DNA of 64,000 bases from Candidatus Poribacteria bacterium (GCA_003635315.1 PYJD01000041.1:1-64000); one strand, 5' to 3'. Counted from the first letter of the stretch, positions 44,888 through 54,687 are shown. The notes: generated by a model from the letters alone, not told the origin. A program made the numbers and translations.

Positions 44888-45085
44888 TATAAACATATCG
44901 TCCCTATGGGACTCCCTATTTGGTATATACCTTGCTATAAACATTCCGTTCCTTCGGAACTCCCTATTTGGTATACACCCTTACTATAAACATTCCGTAC
45001 CTACGGAACTCAAAGATTGTATTGACATTTTCTCTATAAACATTCCGTTCCTACGGAATTCCTATGGGGTATACACCCTTCCGAT
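44888..45085 (+). repeat. 48-50-bp tandem repeat array with covarying mini-hairpins
   Basis: Units start TATAAACAT at 44888, 44936, 44985 and 45035, with a partial relative at 44774. Each has a short palindrome that changes on both arms: GTCCC/GGGAC in the first, GTTCC/GGAAC in the second. The interval between palindromes is also repeated (ccctatttggtatacaccc), so this is a tandem repeat and not a CRISPR array. The MITE at 2658-2879 carries two units of the same kind. Confidence 0.75.
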
Positions 45086-45150
45086 TCTTCAGGAAAGGAT
45101 GGGACTTTACGTAAGTCCTCTCATACTTATGAGATACACCGTAAATTAAT

Positions 45151-45179
45151 TTGATGATATAAATTTCAGATGTTATAAT
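45151..45179 (+). promoter_or_regulatory. Sigma70-type promoter of the LamG gene
   Basis: TTGATG (45151-45156), 17-base spacer, TATAAT (45174-45179), about 95 bases before the ATG at 45279. Confidence 0.6.
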
Positions 45180-45278
45180 TGATGTATCCTCAGAATTGGA
45201 TTCTAATGTCCAATTGAGGATAAGATTAAACTTACATTCATATCGTTACTATCGTTCTACATCCAATAAGGAGTGAAA

Positions 45279-46058
45279 ATGCGTATAATATGTCTGATAT
45301 TAGGTATGGTTTTTTCAATTGCTCTAATTTTACCACAAATTAGTATAGCGAAAATAGACCCAGATACTGCTGCTGGCGTTTGGTTGTTTGATGAAGGGGC
45401 AGGTGATGATGCAGTAGATTCATCTGGAAAAGAGAACCATGGTAAAATCAACGGTGCAAAATGGAAAGATGGGAAATTTGGAGAAGCATTGGAATTTGAT
45501 GGTGCTCATTCTGTTTCAATTGAATCTACACCTGATTTACAATTAGGTGAACAACACACCATGATGGCATGGTTTTATGCTACAGATATTACGACTTGGC
45601 GACAACTAATTGCAAAAAATGGTGAATATCTCTTACGAATTGATCCTCCCCAAGAAGGTAATAAAATGTCTTCGTTTGTTCATTTAGGGGGATGGGAACC
45701 CAGAGCTTCTGCAAGTGTGCCAGACACAGATACATGGATTCATTTTGCAGCCACTTATGATAATTCTGCAAACAACAATCAGCTTAACGTTTTTGTGAAT
45801 GGAAAACATGCTGGGGCAAGTACACGTCCTGGTAACCCTGCAGGTAATGCTGATCCAGTTACCATAGGAACATGGAATGGGGGTTCATTGTTTGTTGGAA
45901 TTATAGATGAAGTGGCAATCTTTAAGGCTATATTAACTGAAGCGGATCTTCAGACAATCATGGATAATGGATTAGATAAAGCATTAGGTGGTGTCGCAGC
46001 AGTTGATGCTAAGAAGAAATTAACAACAACATGGGCTAATTTGAAAGCTGATAATTGA
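45279..46058 (+). CDS. Secreted LamG-domain protein with C-terminal tail motif
   Basis: 259 aa from ATG 45279 (AAGGAG 5 bases upstream; GTG 45273 overlaps it). Signal peptide about 1-23 (ends I-S-I-A-K). One LamG domain (about 35-225: G-V-W-L-F-D-E-G-A-G-D-D-A-V-D-S-S-G-K ... I-I-D-E-V-A-I-F). It ends K-K-L-T-T-T-W-A-N-L-K-A-D-N, the tail shared with 10765 and 46259. Followed by a strong terminator, so it is transcribed alone. Confidence 0.9.
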   Translation: MRIICLILGMVFSIALILPQISIAKIDPDTAAGVWLFDEGAGDDAVDSSGKENHGKINGAKWKDGKFGEALEFDGAHSVSIESTPDLQLGEQHTMMAWFYATDITTWRQLIAKNGEYLLRIDPPQEGNKMSSFVHLGGWEPRASASVPDTDTWIHFAATYDNSANNNQLNVFVNGKHAGASTRPGNPAGNADPVTIGTWNGGSLFVGIIDEVAIFKAILTEADLQTIMDNGLDKALGGVAAVDAKKKLTTTWANLKADN

Positions 46059-46078
46059 ACTTAATGTCATTCTTTATA

Positions 46079-46112
46079 AAAAAGGACAGAATTTTGGAAT
46101 TCTGTCCTTTTT
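46079..46112 (+). terminator. Rho-independent terminator after the LamG gene
   Basis: A 15-bp stem (46079-46093 and 46098-46112) with TTGG loop; the 3-prime arm ends in TTTTT. Confidence 0.9.
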
Positions 46113-46203
46113 CTGTTACTGATAGCCAATTATGTAAATACTTAACCCGTCTTATATTCAGTCAATTTCATTATATAAAGAATGGGGATACAATGGTTCA
46201 GGT

Positions 46204-46233
46204 TTGCAACATAATACGAATGCATGTTATAAT
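46204..46233 (+). promoter_or_regulatory. Promoter of the 46259 gene
   Basis: TTGCAA (46204-46209), 18-base spacer, TATAAT (46228-46233), between the terminator and the ATG at 46259. Confidence 0.55.
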
Positions 46234-46258
46234 GATACAAACTATGGGAGGTATCGTT

Positions 46259-46999
46259 ATGAATAGATTCGTATTTATCCTCGTTGGACTCACAATTATC
46301 GGTCTCATATCTAATATCTCTGCAGATGTTTGGACAGATAATTTCGATGGAAATAAATTAGAAGAAGGATGGGAATTCCGTGATCATAATGCCAAGGCTT
46401 CTAAGTACGAAGTTAAGGATGGATTCCTACACATTACCAATCCTGGAAATTGGGGACATACAACACCAGATAAACCGATGATAGAACGTGATGTTCCAAA
46501 TAGTGCTGCAAAAAACATCACTGTTAGCGGTATATTTACAACTGAACCAGATAAACCAGCTGATGCCTGGATCGGAATCTTCTTATATAGTGATAGTGAT
46601 CTCAATTATGCATGTTTCTTATTTGGTGGAGAATCAAATCAACCACAGAAAACGCTAATCGGAAGCATGGTTGAGGGAAATTGGCAAGACAAAGGACATC
46701 CACAGACCGGTTTTGATGTTCCTCTTCATTTGAAAATAGTCAAAGAAGATGATACATTTTCTGGCTATTTTCGAAGAAATGAAAAAGATGATTGGACGCT
46801 TGCCGGTGGAAAAATGTGGAATCATAGTTTCAATGTAGAGCAAGTTGGTATCGGATTTATGAATAATTGGGGTGGAAAGACTGTAACTTTCATGATTGAT
46901 CAATTATCGATTGATGGGGATGGTATTAAACCTTTTGCTGTTGATCCTCTCTCAAAATTAACAACCACCTGGGGCAACATAAAATCCATTAACAATTGA
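46259..46999 (+). CDS. Secreted concanavalin-like-fold protein with C-terminal tail motif
   Basis: 246 aa from ATG 46259 (GGGAGG 7 bases upstream). The open frame extends back to 46055, but that part overlaps the previous gene's terminator and precedes the promoter, so it is not used. Signal peptide about 1-23 (ends I-S-A-D). The body (D-N-F-D-G-N-K-L-E-E-G-W ... W-I-G-I-F-L-Y-S-D-S-D) resembles DUF1080/DUF1349-type jelly-roll domains. It ends K-L-T-T-T-W-G-N-I-K. Function unknown, probably extracellular binding. Confidence 0.8.
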   Translation: MNRFVFILVGLTIIGLISNISADVWTDNFDGNKLEEGWEFRDHNAKASKYEVKDGFLHITNPGNWGHTTPDKPMIERDVPNSAAKNITVSGIFTTEPDKPADAWIGIFLYSDSDLNYACFLFGGESNQPQKTLIGSMVEGNWQDKGHPQTGFDVPLHLKIVKEDDTFSGYFRRNEKDDWTLAGGKMWNHSFNVEQVGIGFMNNWGGKTVTFMIDQLSIDGDGIKPFAVDPLSKLTTTWGNIKSINN

Positions 47000-47214
47000 T
47001 TAAAGAAGGATGTCTCTCTCATTGAATCTTTATTTACATACAAATTGTATATTTACTAAATGAATGTTAGTATATTATGGATATTTGGGAAGAATTCCAC
47101 TCTAACCAAATATCCATATTGTTGTGATACGGTATTATTCTTTATATGACAAAACAATTATCAAATATTATAGAACCCTATCATTAGAATAAATTAAGGA
47201 GTAGTATAAAATAA

Positions 47215-50200
47215 ATGTCCATTCCAAAGATATCTGTGAACAACCCTGTCTTAGCAAATATGCTGATGATACTAATAATGATATTTGGGTTGTATGCATG
47301 GATAAACCTGCCAAGAGAACTCTCTCCTGAAATTGACCTTCAAAGCGCGCTGATTACTACTCTGTATCCTGGTGCCTCACCAGAAGAGGTGGAAAAACTC
47401 ATTAGTGCACCTATAGAAGATTCCATAGAGGAAAATGTCAATAAGATCAATCTCATGATTTCTACATCTTCTGAAGGTAGATCCATCATCTCAGTGGATT
47501 TTGAAGAAATGACTGATAGGGAATTCGATAAGGAATTGGAGAATCTACGAACAGCCGTAGAACAAGTTAATAACCTTCCCGATGAGATTTTAGATGATCC
47601 TTTAGTGCAAGAGTTGGATATTACTTCTGGATTTCCCATGTTAACTATAGTAGTTGGTGGAACAATATCTGAGTCTCAAATGCGGGATATCGCTGAGAAT
47701 CTAAAGAATGAGATATTGGAAATAAAAAATGTCGCTGATGTACAAATTGCAGGACTTCGAGAAAGAGAAATTTGGATTGAAGTTGACCCAGATAAATTGA
47801 AAGCATATAACCTACCAATTGCTGCTGTTAGTTCAGCATTACAACTTAGAAATCTAAATCTCCCTGCTGGTACAATGGAAATTGCCAACACTGAATTTAT
47901 GGTTAGAACAATGGGAGAATTCTCAAATCCAGATTATATTGGGGATACGATCCTCTCTGTTCTTCCATCTGGTACACCTCTACGACTGAGCGATGTAGCA
48001 ACTGTCTCTGATACGTACGAAAAACCGAGAACTTTATCCAGAATAGATGGAGGATCCTCTATCAGTTTGAGCGTTCAAAAGAAAAAGGAAGGAAACACAA
48101 TATCTTTAGTAGCACAACTTCGAGAATTAGTAACAGAACATAATAAAAACCTTCCTGAAGGGGCAGTTTTAACGCCTGTTAATGATTATTCTGTAATCCT
48201 TAAAGAACGCCTTGGTATTCTTGAAACGAATGCTGCCTTCGGATTAGTACTTGTTATATTCATGCTTTTTATTTTCATAGGATGGAGAAATGCATTGTTT
48301 GCAGCACTTGGAATACCTGTGGCATTTATGGCAACCTTCTGGTTTATGTCTATTACAGGATATACATTAAGTGGAGTATCATTATTTGGTCTCATTTTGG
48401 TAGTAGGAATTGTTGTTGATGATGCAATTGTTGTTATAGAAAATATATATAGACATATTCAATCTGGTGCTACACCTAAGGAAGCTGCTATAAAAGGTGC
48501 AGAAGAAGTTGGCTGGCCAGTCTTGGCTGCCAGTTTAACAACAATTGGTGCATTTGGTCCACTCATGTTCATGTCAGGCGTCTCTGGACAGTTTATGCGG
48601 ATCGTACCTATAATGGCAATTCTTGTACTACTTGCTTCGCTTTTTGAGGTATTTTTTATTTTACCCGCACATGTATCTGAATGGGGTAGACCGGAGTATA
48701 AACAATCCAGATCGAATAGATGGTTTAACATTATACGAAGCTTTTATGTAAAAATATTGAAACGAACAATTAGACATCGTTATGTTTTTGTGGCAACTGT
48801 ATTGATGATTGGCTTAGTAACATGTGTCGGGGCGTTTATTATACTTGATAAAGAACTATTCCCAGGTGAAGATTTTCCACAGTTCTATGTAAAAGCAGAA
48901 ATGCCAACTAATTATGGACTTCAGGAAACAACAGATGTCATTGCACAACTTGAAAATGCAGCAAAGACACTACCAAAAGAAGAGGTGGCAGCTGTAGTAA
49001 GCAATATAGGAATTCATACACCAACTGGTGGATTAATGGAGGGGATTACTTACGGTTCTAATTTTGGGGAACTCATTATTGAATTAGTTCCAAAAAATCA
49101 AAGAATTCGTACCACAGATGAAATCATCGCTTCCATAAGAAATGCCACTGTGAACATTAGTGGTATAGAAAAACTGAATTTTGAAAAAATACAAGGTGGA
49201 CCACCACAAGGACAAGATGTTGAAGTAAAAGTTAAAGGTCCACGTTTCAATCAACTAATTGAAATTGTGGATAGGTTAAAGTCCACACTAAATGATATTG
49301 ATGGTGTAGAAGATATCCGAGATGACTTCAGAATCGGGAAATCAGAATTACGTATATATCTAAAACCAGAAAAAGCTGCACAACATGGTATGTCAACTTT
49401 ACAGGTGGCACAGACGGTACGTACTGCAATCGAAGGTGCAATTGCTACCACTTATCGAGAAGCTGATGAAGAAATTGATGTAATTGTTAGGTATCCTGAA
49501 AATCGTTTACAGTCTGTTAATGAACTCCGAGATCTATTATTAACAACCCCAATCGGTACAATAATTCCTTTAAAAGAGGTTGCAAATATAGTTGAGGAAA
49601 AGGGATATGCTGATATCAAGAGATTTGAAGGTGAAAGAGCAATTACTGTTTTTGCTTCTGTAGATAGATCTATTACAACGCCATTTAAAGTAAATCAAGC
49701 GTTAATTTCTGCATTTGGAGATATAGAAACTTTGTTTCCAGGATATAGACTTGATTTTCGAGGTTTATTTGATGATATACAACAGTCATTCGGAGAGCTA
49801 TGGAAACTCTTTGTTGTGGGTGTTTTTGTCATATATATGATATTAGGGGCACAATTCAAATCATTCTTACAACCTATCATAATTCTATTAGCAGTTCCCT
49901 TTGGAATGATAGGAGCGATGTTTGGACTTCTCTTTTCAAATGCTACTTTGAGTTTAGTTGCGATGTTTGGTATCGTTGCACTTGCGGGGATTGTGGTGAA
50001 TGACTCAATTGTATTAATAGATTTTATTAATAAATTTTGTGAACGTGGTTACAATAGATGGTATGCTATATTCAAAGGGAGTAGTCTTAGATTACGTCCA
50101 ATTATGCTTACTTCAATGACAACAATTATAGGGTTAATACCTATGGCGAGTGGATTAGGTGGAAAGTCACCTATATGGATGCCAATGGCAAATACCATTA

Positions 50201-50364
50201 TCTTTGGTTTAGCTTTTGCAACCGTTATGACACTCTTTGTTATGCCTTCTCTGTATGCGATTACATCAGATATAAAGCTTCTATTTAGTAGAAGTAAACA
50301 GGAACAATATAGAACTGTTGAACACGAAGATATGATAGGAACACCAGTCCCAGCGGATGATTAA
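47215..50364 (+). CDS. RND efflux transporter permease (AcrB/HAE1-like)
   Basis: 1049 aa, full length for the family. The first membrane helix follows N-P-V-L-A-N-M-L-M. TM4 carries the proton-relay pair G-I-V-V-D-D-A-I-V-V-I-E-N, and the second half has G-I-V-V-N-D-S-I-V-L-I-D. Two large periplasmic loops are present (after TM1 and after TM7, about 35-340 and 560-870). No membrane-fusion or TolC-type gene is adjacent, so partners must be elsewhere. Substrate unknown. Confidence 0.92.
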   Translation: MSIPKISVNNPVLANMLMILIMIFGLYAWINLPRELSPEIDLQSALITTLYPGASPEEVEKLISAPIEDSIEENVNKINLMISTSSEGRSIISVDFEEMTDREFDKELENLRTAVEQVNNLPDEILDDPLVQELDITSGFPMLTIVVGGTISESQMRDIAENLKNEILEIKNVADVQIAGLREREIWIEVDPDKLKAYNLPIAAVSSALQLRNLNLPAGTMEIANTEFMVRTMGEFSNPDYIGDTILSVLPSGTPLRLSDVATVSDTYEKPRTLSRIDGGSSISLSVQKKKEGNTISLVAQLRELVTEHNKNLPEGAVLTPVNDYSVILKERLGILETNAAFGLVLVIFMLFIFIGWRNALFAALGIPVAFMATFWFMSITGYTLSGVSLFGLILVVGIVVDDAIVVIENIYRHIQSGATPKEAAIKGAEEVGWPVLAASLTTIGAFGPLMFMSGVSGQFMRIVPIMAILVLLASLFEVFFILPAHVSEWGRPEYKQSRSNRWFNIIRSFYVKILKRTIRHRYVFVATVLMIGLVTCVGAFIILDKELFPGEDFPQFYVKAEMPTNYGLQETTDVIAQLENAAKTLPKEEVAAVVSNIGIHTPTGGLMEGITYGSNFGELIIELVPKNQRIRTTDEIIASIRNATVNISGIEKLNFEKIQGGPPQGQDVEVKVKGPRFNQLIEIVDRLKSTLNDIDGVEDIRDDFRIGKSELRIYLKPEKAAQHGMSTLQVAQTVRTAIEGAIATTYREADEEIDVIVRYPENRLQSVNELRDLLLTTPIGTIIPLKEVANIVEEKGYADIKRFEGERAITVFASVDRSITTPFKVNQALISAFGDIETLFPGYRLDFRGLFDDIQQSFGELWKLFVVGVFVIYMILGAQFKSFLQPIIILLAVPFGMIGAMFGLLFSNATLSLVAMFGIVALAGIVVNDSIVLIDFINKFCERGYNRWYAIFKGSSLRLRPIMLTSMTTIIGLIPMASGLGGKSPIWMPMANTIIFGLAFATVMTLFVMPSLYAITSDIKLLFSRSKQEQYRTVEHEDMIGTPVPADD

Positions 50365-50394
50365 ATGAGAATAATTCCAGTCTCATTAGTCCAA

Positions 50395-51519
50395 TTAAGA
50401 AAAGGTATAGGCATTTAACTCCAATTCTGACGGGAATTTAGTCAATGGTATCGTCTCCTTAGATGTAACATAGAATGTATCTTCTAATCTTACTCCTCCT
50501 GTACCTGGTACTGAAAGAACAGGATGTCCAACAGTCATTACCATGCTATCACATATTGTAATACCTGAATCTCCAGGATGTATTGTAGGTGCAGGTGTCT
50601 CTTCAAAGCTTAGACCTATACTATGCCCTATTCCAGCAACATAGTACTCATCGTAACCATTTTCAGTATAGATGCTTTTAGCAGTAGCATCTAAATCACG
50701 GACTTTTACACCCGGTTTCAAGGCATCTATAGCAGCTGATTGTGCTCTTTTATATGTATCATACATATCCATTTGTTTGTTATTTAGCTTCCCAATTACG
50801 AAAGTTCTACATAAGTTCGCACAATATCCTTGATAGCGTGGAACTAAATCCAACACAACGAGATCCCCATCTTCAATAATCTTATCTGATGCAGTTCCAT
50901 GCAACCATCCAGAACGAATCCCTGAATTAACATAAACTGGGGTAGCTACTCCATGTCCTCCAGCCTTCCTCATTGAATATTCTACTTCTGCAGCAACTTC
51001 ATTTTCTGTAATTCCAGCTTTTAACGTCTTCACTGCAGTTTTCATACCTATAGCAGCTATATCTGCTGCACGTTGTATCAAATTAACCTCAGATTCATCC
51101 TTTATCATTCTCAGTTCATCCATCACTGGTGCAATATCAACGACTTCAACTATTGGATTTGCTCTTTTAAACATATTGAGTAAAAAGGCAGGTGTGCCAA
51201 ACCACATTTGAACCCCAATTTTAAGCTTTTCTTTATCTCCAATCATTCCCCGCATAATTTGTACTACATCTTTTATTTGTTGTCCAACTGAACCAAATAT
51301 ACGAACATCTTCTACACCTAATGACGCTTTAACCTCTTCCTCCTCACCTGAAAATGTAACTATTATCGGCATTCCTTGTGCGGGAATAACCGCCCGAGGT
51401 TGGTATCTATCCTCACAGAAGAAATAGATATAGTCATCATGTGTTAATATAAGGTAAGCATCAATTCCTTGTTGTTTCATTCTATCTTGAGCTTTTTGTA
51501 TTCTGGTGTTATTTATCAC
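50395..51519 (-). CDS. M24-family (Xaa-Pro) aminopeptidase-like protein
   Basis: 374 aa with an N-terminal creatinase-like domain and a C-terminal pita-bread domain. Metal-ligand positions: D224 (V-V-L-D-L-V), N235 where the second Asp is expected (G-Y-C-A-N-L-C-R-T-F), H299 (G-I-G-H-S), E306 or E307 (F-E-E-T-P) and E346 (G-V-R-L-E-D). The Asp-to-Asn change may weaken one metal site; I recall other M24 members with G-Y-C-A-N, so it may mark a subfamily. Convergent with the RND gene. Confidence 0.88.
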   Translation of the reverse strand: MINNTRIQKAQDRMKQQGIDAYLILTHDDYIYFFCEDRYQPRAVIPAQGMPIIVTFSGEEEEVKASLGVEDVRIFGSVGQQIKDVVQIMRGMIGDKEKLKIGVQMWFGTPAFLLNMFKRANPIVEVVDIAPVMDELRMIKDESEVNLIQRAADIAAIGMKTAVKTLKAGITENEVAAEVEYSMRKAGGHGVATPVYVNSGIRSGWLHGTASDKIIEDGDLVVLDLVPRYQGYCANLCRTFVIGKLNNKQMDMYDTYKRAQSAAIDALKPGVKVRDLDATAKSIYTENGYDEYYVAGIGHSIGLSFEETPAPTIHPGDSGITICDSMVMTVGHPVLSVPGTGGVRLEDTFYVTSKETIPLTKFPSELELNAYTFS

Positions 51520-51804
51520 TGTGTACTCCTAAAATTGTATATGTTGTTATTCATTATGAGAGTAATTATACTTAGATAGATGCAATTTAAATCAAAAAGG
51601 TTACATTTATTATACAACAGAATGATAGGATGGTAAATCTTGAGATACTATCAGTTTTTAATTGCATATATCATGAATAAGACTGCACAGAATAGCATAT
51701 TTTCGATCTAACTGTAAAATAATACACAATCTTACGAGAATATGTATATAATATTTGCATATCATATAAATTGACTGTCAATCAGAGTAAATTAAGGAGA
51801 AAAT

Positions 51805-52764
51805 ATGAAGATTGGATTTATTGGTGTGGGAGGAATAGCAGGTAATTATCGGGGAAGTTTAAGAAGATTAAATAAACCTATTTCAGCTGTATGCGATATA
51901 AATTCTGATAGAGCAAATTCTATTGCATCAGATGAAAATGCAACATCCTATACAGATCACCATGAGATGTTGGATAAAGAGAAACTGGATGTCGTTTTTA
52001 TATGTATTCCTCCTGGAGCACATACTACACAGGTGGCAGATTCAGCAAAATCAAGTGCTGCAGTTTTTGTGGCAAAACCTATTGCACCAAATCATGAGAT
52101 TGGTAGGTCTACAAGTCAGGCTATTGCCGAATCTGGCGTAATCAATCAGGTCGGTTATATGGCAAGATATAGCGATATTACCGATATGACAAAGGAATTA
52201 ATTGGTGATACACCACTTACCATGGGAATAGGTAGATTTCTCTGTAGAATGGGTGCAAGTCATCCTTGGTGGGGCAAGTTTGATATCTCTCTTGGTCAGA
52301 TGGTAGAACAGACTACCCATGTCTTTGACCTAATACGATACTTCCTTGGAGATGTAGACAGTGTACAGGCTTTTGGGATTAAGAATGTTTCAGAAGATAT
52401 TGCAGATTTCGAGGAATGTACCGTTTGTAACCTTAAATTTAGTAGTGGTGCTGTAGGGAGTATTACAAGCACATGTGCTGCACGAGCACACGATCATTTT
52501 GCTACCGAGTTGATAGGAGATGACATATATCTTAAACTGACCCATGATTTAGGTTTACGTGGGCAAATTAGAGGTGAAGGGGTCGACTACAATGGTGAAG
52601 AAGCAGGATATTATCGTCAAGTTGAGCAATTCATCAAGGCTGTTGAAACAAACGATCAGCGTATAGTTCGATCTTCTTATGCTGATGCATATAAGACACT
52701 TACTGTCACACTTGCTGCGAATAAATCCTTGGAATCTGGAAATGTTGAAAACGTTGATGATTGA
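51805..52764 (+). CDS. Gfo/Idh/MocA family oxidoreductase
   Basis: 319 aa, AAGGAG 7 bases before the ATG. The Rossmann motif is G-F-I-G-V-G-G-I-A-G. The catalytic motif is A-K-P (F-V-A-K-P-I-A) with the Lys kept and Glu replaced. The H-V-F-D-L-I-R-Y segment matches the family's catalytic-His helix. It is convergent with the GH88-like gene; a role in sugar-acid metabolism is possible but unproven. Confidence 0.88.
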   Translation: MKIGFIGVGGIAGNYRGSLRRLNKPISAVCDINSDRANSIASDENATSYTDHHEMLDKEKLDVVFICIPPGAHTTQVADSAKSSAAVFVAKPIAPNHEIGRSTSQAIAESGVINQVGYMARYSDITDMTKELIGDTPLTMGIGRFLCRMGASHPWWGKFDISLGQMVEQTTHVFDLIRYFLGDVDSVQAFGIKNVSEDIADFEECTVCNLKFSSGAVGSITSTCAARAHDHFATELIGDDIYLKLTHDLGLRGQIRGEGVDYNGEEAGYYRQVEQFIKAVETNDQRIVRSSYADAYKTLTVTLAANKSLESGNVENVDD

Positions 52765-52788
52765 GTATAAATCCTTATCAGGAATATT

Positions 52789-54162
52789 CTAAGAGAAAAA
52801 TGTCAAATAAGGTTTGCCCTCTATCTCGCGGAGCAACAATACAGCCAATTCTCTTGCATGATAATCACCCCACATAGATGCTTCTCCACAAGGTATATTT
52901 CTGTCCTCTGGAACATAATCCCATCCGTTAGGTCTGTGATATACTGAATGGAGAAGTAAACCTTGGTGCGAATCTGAAGTTGACAAATAGGGTTCATCAA
53001 AAAGAGTGTTTGCAACTGTTAAACCAGCTTGGTAATATTTGGTTCCAGATTCATTTTCCTGATGTTTTGTAAGGAAGTTACCATATCGAATTAACCCTTG
53101 TGCCGCAATTGCTGCAGCAGAACTATCGACGGGTTCATAATCATTGTATGGATCAGACGGCTTTGATAGGTAATTCCCTAATTCCACCAAACCGGGAGCA
53201 CCCGTATCCCAGTATGGGATACCATCCTGTGCTGTGTTCTCAATAAAGAAATCTGCTGTTGCTTCTATGGCTTTCTTCATATGGGATGTCACTTCAGCCT
53301 TCCCACCAAAGCTCTCAAGGTCATCATCAGATAATGTATCAAAGAATTCAAGTTGTTCTGCATAACCTGTAATTATCCAGGCTAAACCGCGTGTCCAGGT
53401 AGAAAATGGAGAATAACCTTGTTGTGTACTTGGACAACGGTAATTTCCGTCATTTGTATTGAAGATAGATTCGTGAACCACACGACCCGGTATATCGAAT
53501 GCATCACGACCTTCACCGTAGTAAACATTATACTGTGCTGTTGTTTGAGAATGTTGAATTAACCGTTCCAATAAGTTAATTGCCACATCACCTTCACCCA
53601 TAAGAACAGCACCAAGTGTATGACCAACAGCTAATACGCGTAAAGACCGAATGGTATCGGAAAATAGAGAATGTGGACCATTAAAAGAAGCAATATAACC
53701 TGATCCATCCTTGATCTGAGTCCATCGACTTGCTTGTACTGCAGCTGAAGATTTAAGGGCAATTTCATAAAAGTGCATTTCATTTTCGTTCATGGGCATT
53801 ACACCTTCACGCATAAGTCGACGAAGATTTCCATAGGTAGAGACGTTGTTAAAACCGTGATCATGTACGCCAATATGAGTAACATGGGGATACATTTTTT
53901 CTATCGTATTTCGTCTACCAATTTCTAAGAATTGGTCATCCCCAGTTGCATCATATTGAAGAATAGCAGAACCGAATTGAAATCCTTGTGTCCATTCTGT
54001 CCATCCTCTGGTTGTGTATGTGCCAGCAACTGTAAAAACAGGTGTACCATTCTCTGGTAACCATGTGTCCTCAATCGACAAGATTTTCTCTCCTGAATAC
54101 TCAAAAAACCTGTCTATTTTCGTCTTCAGATTATGTATCTTCAGTGTATTGTTTATCTTCAT
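52789..54162 (-). CDS. GH88-type unsaturated glucuronyl hydrolase-like protein
   Basis: 457 aa alpha/alpha-barrel. H-D-H-G-F-N-N near residue 100 matches the G-V-H-D-(H/I)-G-F catalytic Asp segment of GH88. The barrel end W-T-R-G-L-A-W-I-I-T-G-Y-A-E matches the W-(S/T)-R-G-Q-A-W motif. A second Asp (D-S-S-A-A-A-I-A-A) is also conserved. GH88 removes the unsaturated uronic acid from lyase-cut glycosaminoglycans or ulvan. No lyase gene is nearby, and no signal peptide is present, so it should act on imported oligosaccharides. Confidence 0.85.
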   Translation of the reverse strand: MKINNTLKIHNLKTKIDRFFEYSGEKILSIEDTWLPENGTPVFTVAGTYTTRGWTEWTQGFQFGSAILQYDATGDDQFLEIGRRNTIEKMYPHVTHIGVHDHGFNNVSTYGNLRRLMREGVMPMNENEMHFYEIALKSSAAVQASRWTQIKDGSGYIASFNGPHSLFSDTIRSLRVLAVGHTLGAVLMGEGDVAINLLERLIQHSQTTAQYNVYYGEGRDAFDIPGRVVHESIFNTNDGNYRCPSTQQGYSPFSTWTRGLAWIITGYAEQLEFFDTLSDDDLESFGGKAEVTSHMKKAIEATADFFIENTAQDGIPYWDTGAPGLVELGNYLSKPSDPYNDYEPVDSSAAAIAAQGLIRYGNFLTKHQENESGTKYYQAGLTVANTLFDEPYLSTSDSHQGLLLHSVYHRPNGWDYVPEDRNIPCGEASMWGDYHARELAVLLLREIEGKPYLTFFS

Positions 54163-54198
54163 TTGTCCTCTATTTTCCTATATAACCAACACTATATA

Positions 54199-54687
54199 TC
54201 AAGATGTTCCATATTGTTCACATATTACTTCAATCAAGTTAGTAGTAGATTTACCTGGAACATTTATACCTACAACTACCCTACCACCATTTTTTTCAAC
54301 AATTTCTCTCTCGACAAGCTGCTCTAACTTATAGTCTCCACCTTTCACATGGATATTAGGCTTTAATTCGGAGAGTAATTCAATGGGTGTTAATTCTGGA
54401 AAAATCACAACATAATCAATACATTCTAATCCCGATAACATCTCTGCTCGTTCGTCCTCAGGTACAAGTGGACGATTTTCTCCTTTGAGCTTTCTAACAG
54501 AATCATCACTGTTAACTGCGACTACAAGATGATCCCCCAACTTCCTCGCAGCTTGAAGATAACGTAAATGCCCTAAGTGTAATACATCAAAACAACCATT
54601 TGTTGTTACCACTACACGACCCTGTTTTCTAAGGTCTTTTAATTGCAATGATAGTTCAGCACGGGTGTATATTTTATTTTGTGTCAT
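54199..54687 (-). CDS. rfaE2: D-glycero-beta-D-manno-heptose 1-phosphate adenylyltransferase
   Basis: 162 aa, the stand-alone C-terminal (HldE/RfaE2) enzyme of ADP-heptose synthesis. The nucleotidyltransferase motif is T-N-G-C-F-D-V-L-H-L-G-H (about 27-38), followed by V-A-V-N-S-D-D-S-V and the substrate loop K-G-G-D-Y. It implies a heptose-containing lipopolysaccharide or glycan and therefore a diderm envelope. The kinase half (rfaE1) is not in the window. Confidence 0.9.
   Translation of the reverse strand: MTQNKIYTRAELSLQLKDLRKQGRVVVTTNGCFDVLHLGHLRYLQAARKLGDHLVVAVNSDDSVRKLKGENRPLVPEDERAEMLSGLECIDYVVIFPELTPIELLSELKPNIHVKGGDYKLEQLVEREIVEKNGGRVVVGINVPGKSTTNLIEVICEQYGTS

Larger units (their letters stand above)
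43380..45278. other. Gene-poor repeat island 3
   Basis: About 1.9 kb with no supported gene other than the 20-codon R1 ORF. It holds the 43547-43590 repeat phrase shared with 38588, R1 copy 3 (43675-44545, minus), fragments shared with 3200-3260 (near 44795-44870), a 48-50-bp tandem array (44888-45085) and the LamG promoter (45151-45179). Confidence 0.7.

Noticed and set aside
44774-45085. CRISPR-like array
   Set aside because: Intervals between the palindromic units are themselves similar and the units vary; no cas gene. It is a tandem repeat.
46055-46258. Longer N-terminus of the 46259 gene
   Set aside because: It overlaps the terminator and promoter; a Shine-Dalgarno and signal peptide begin at 46259.
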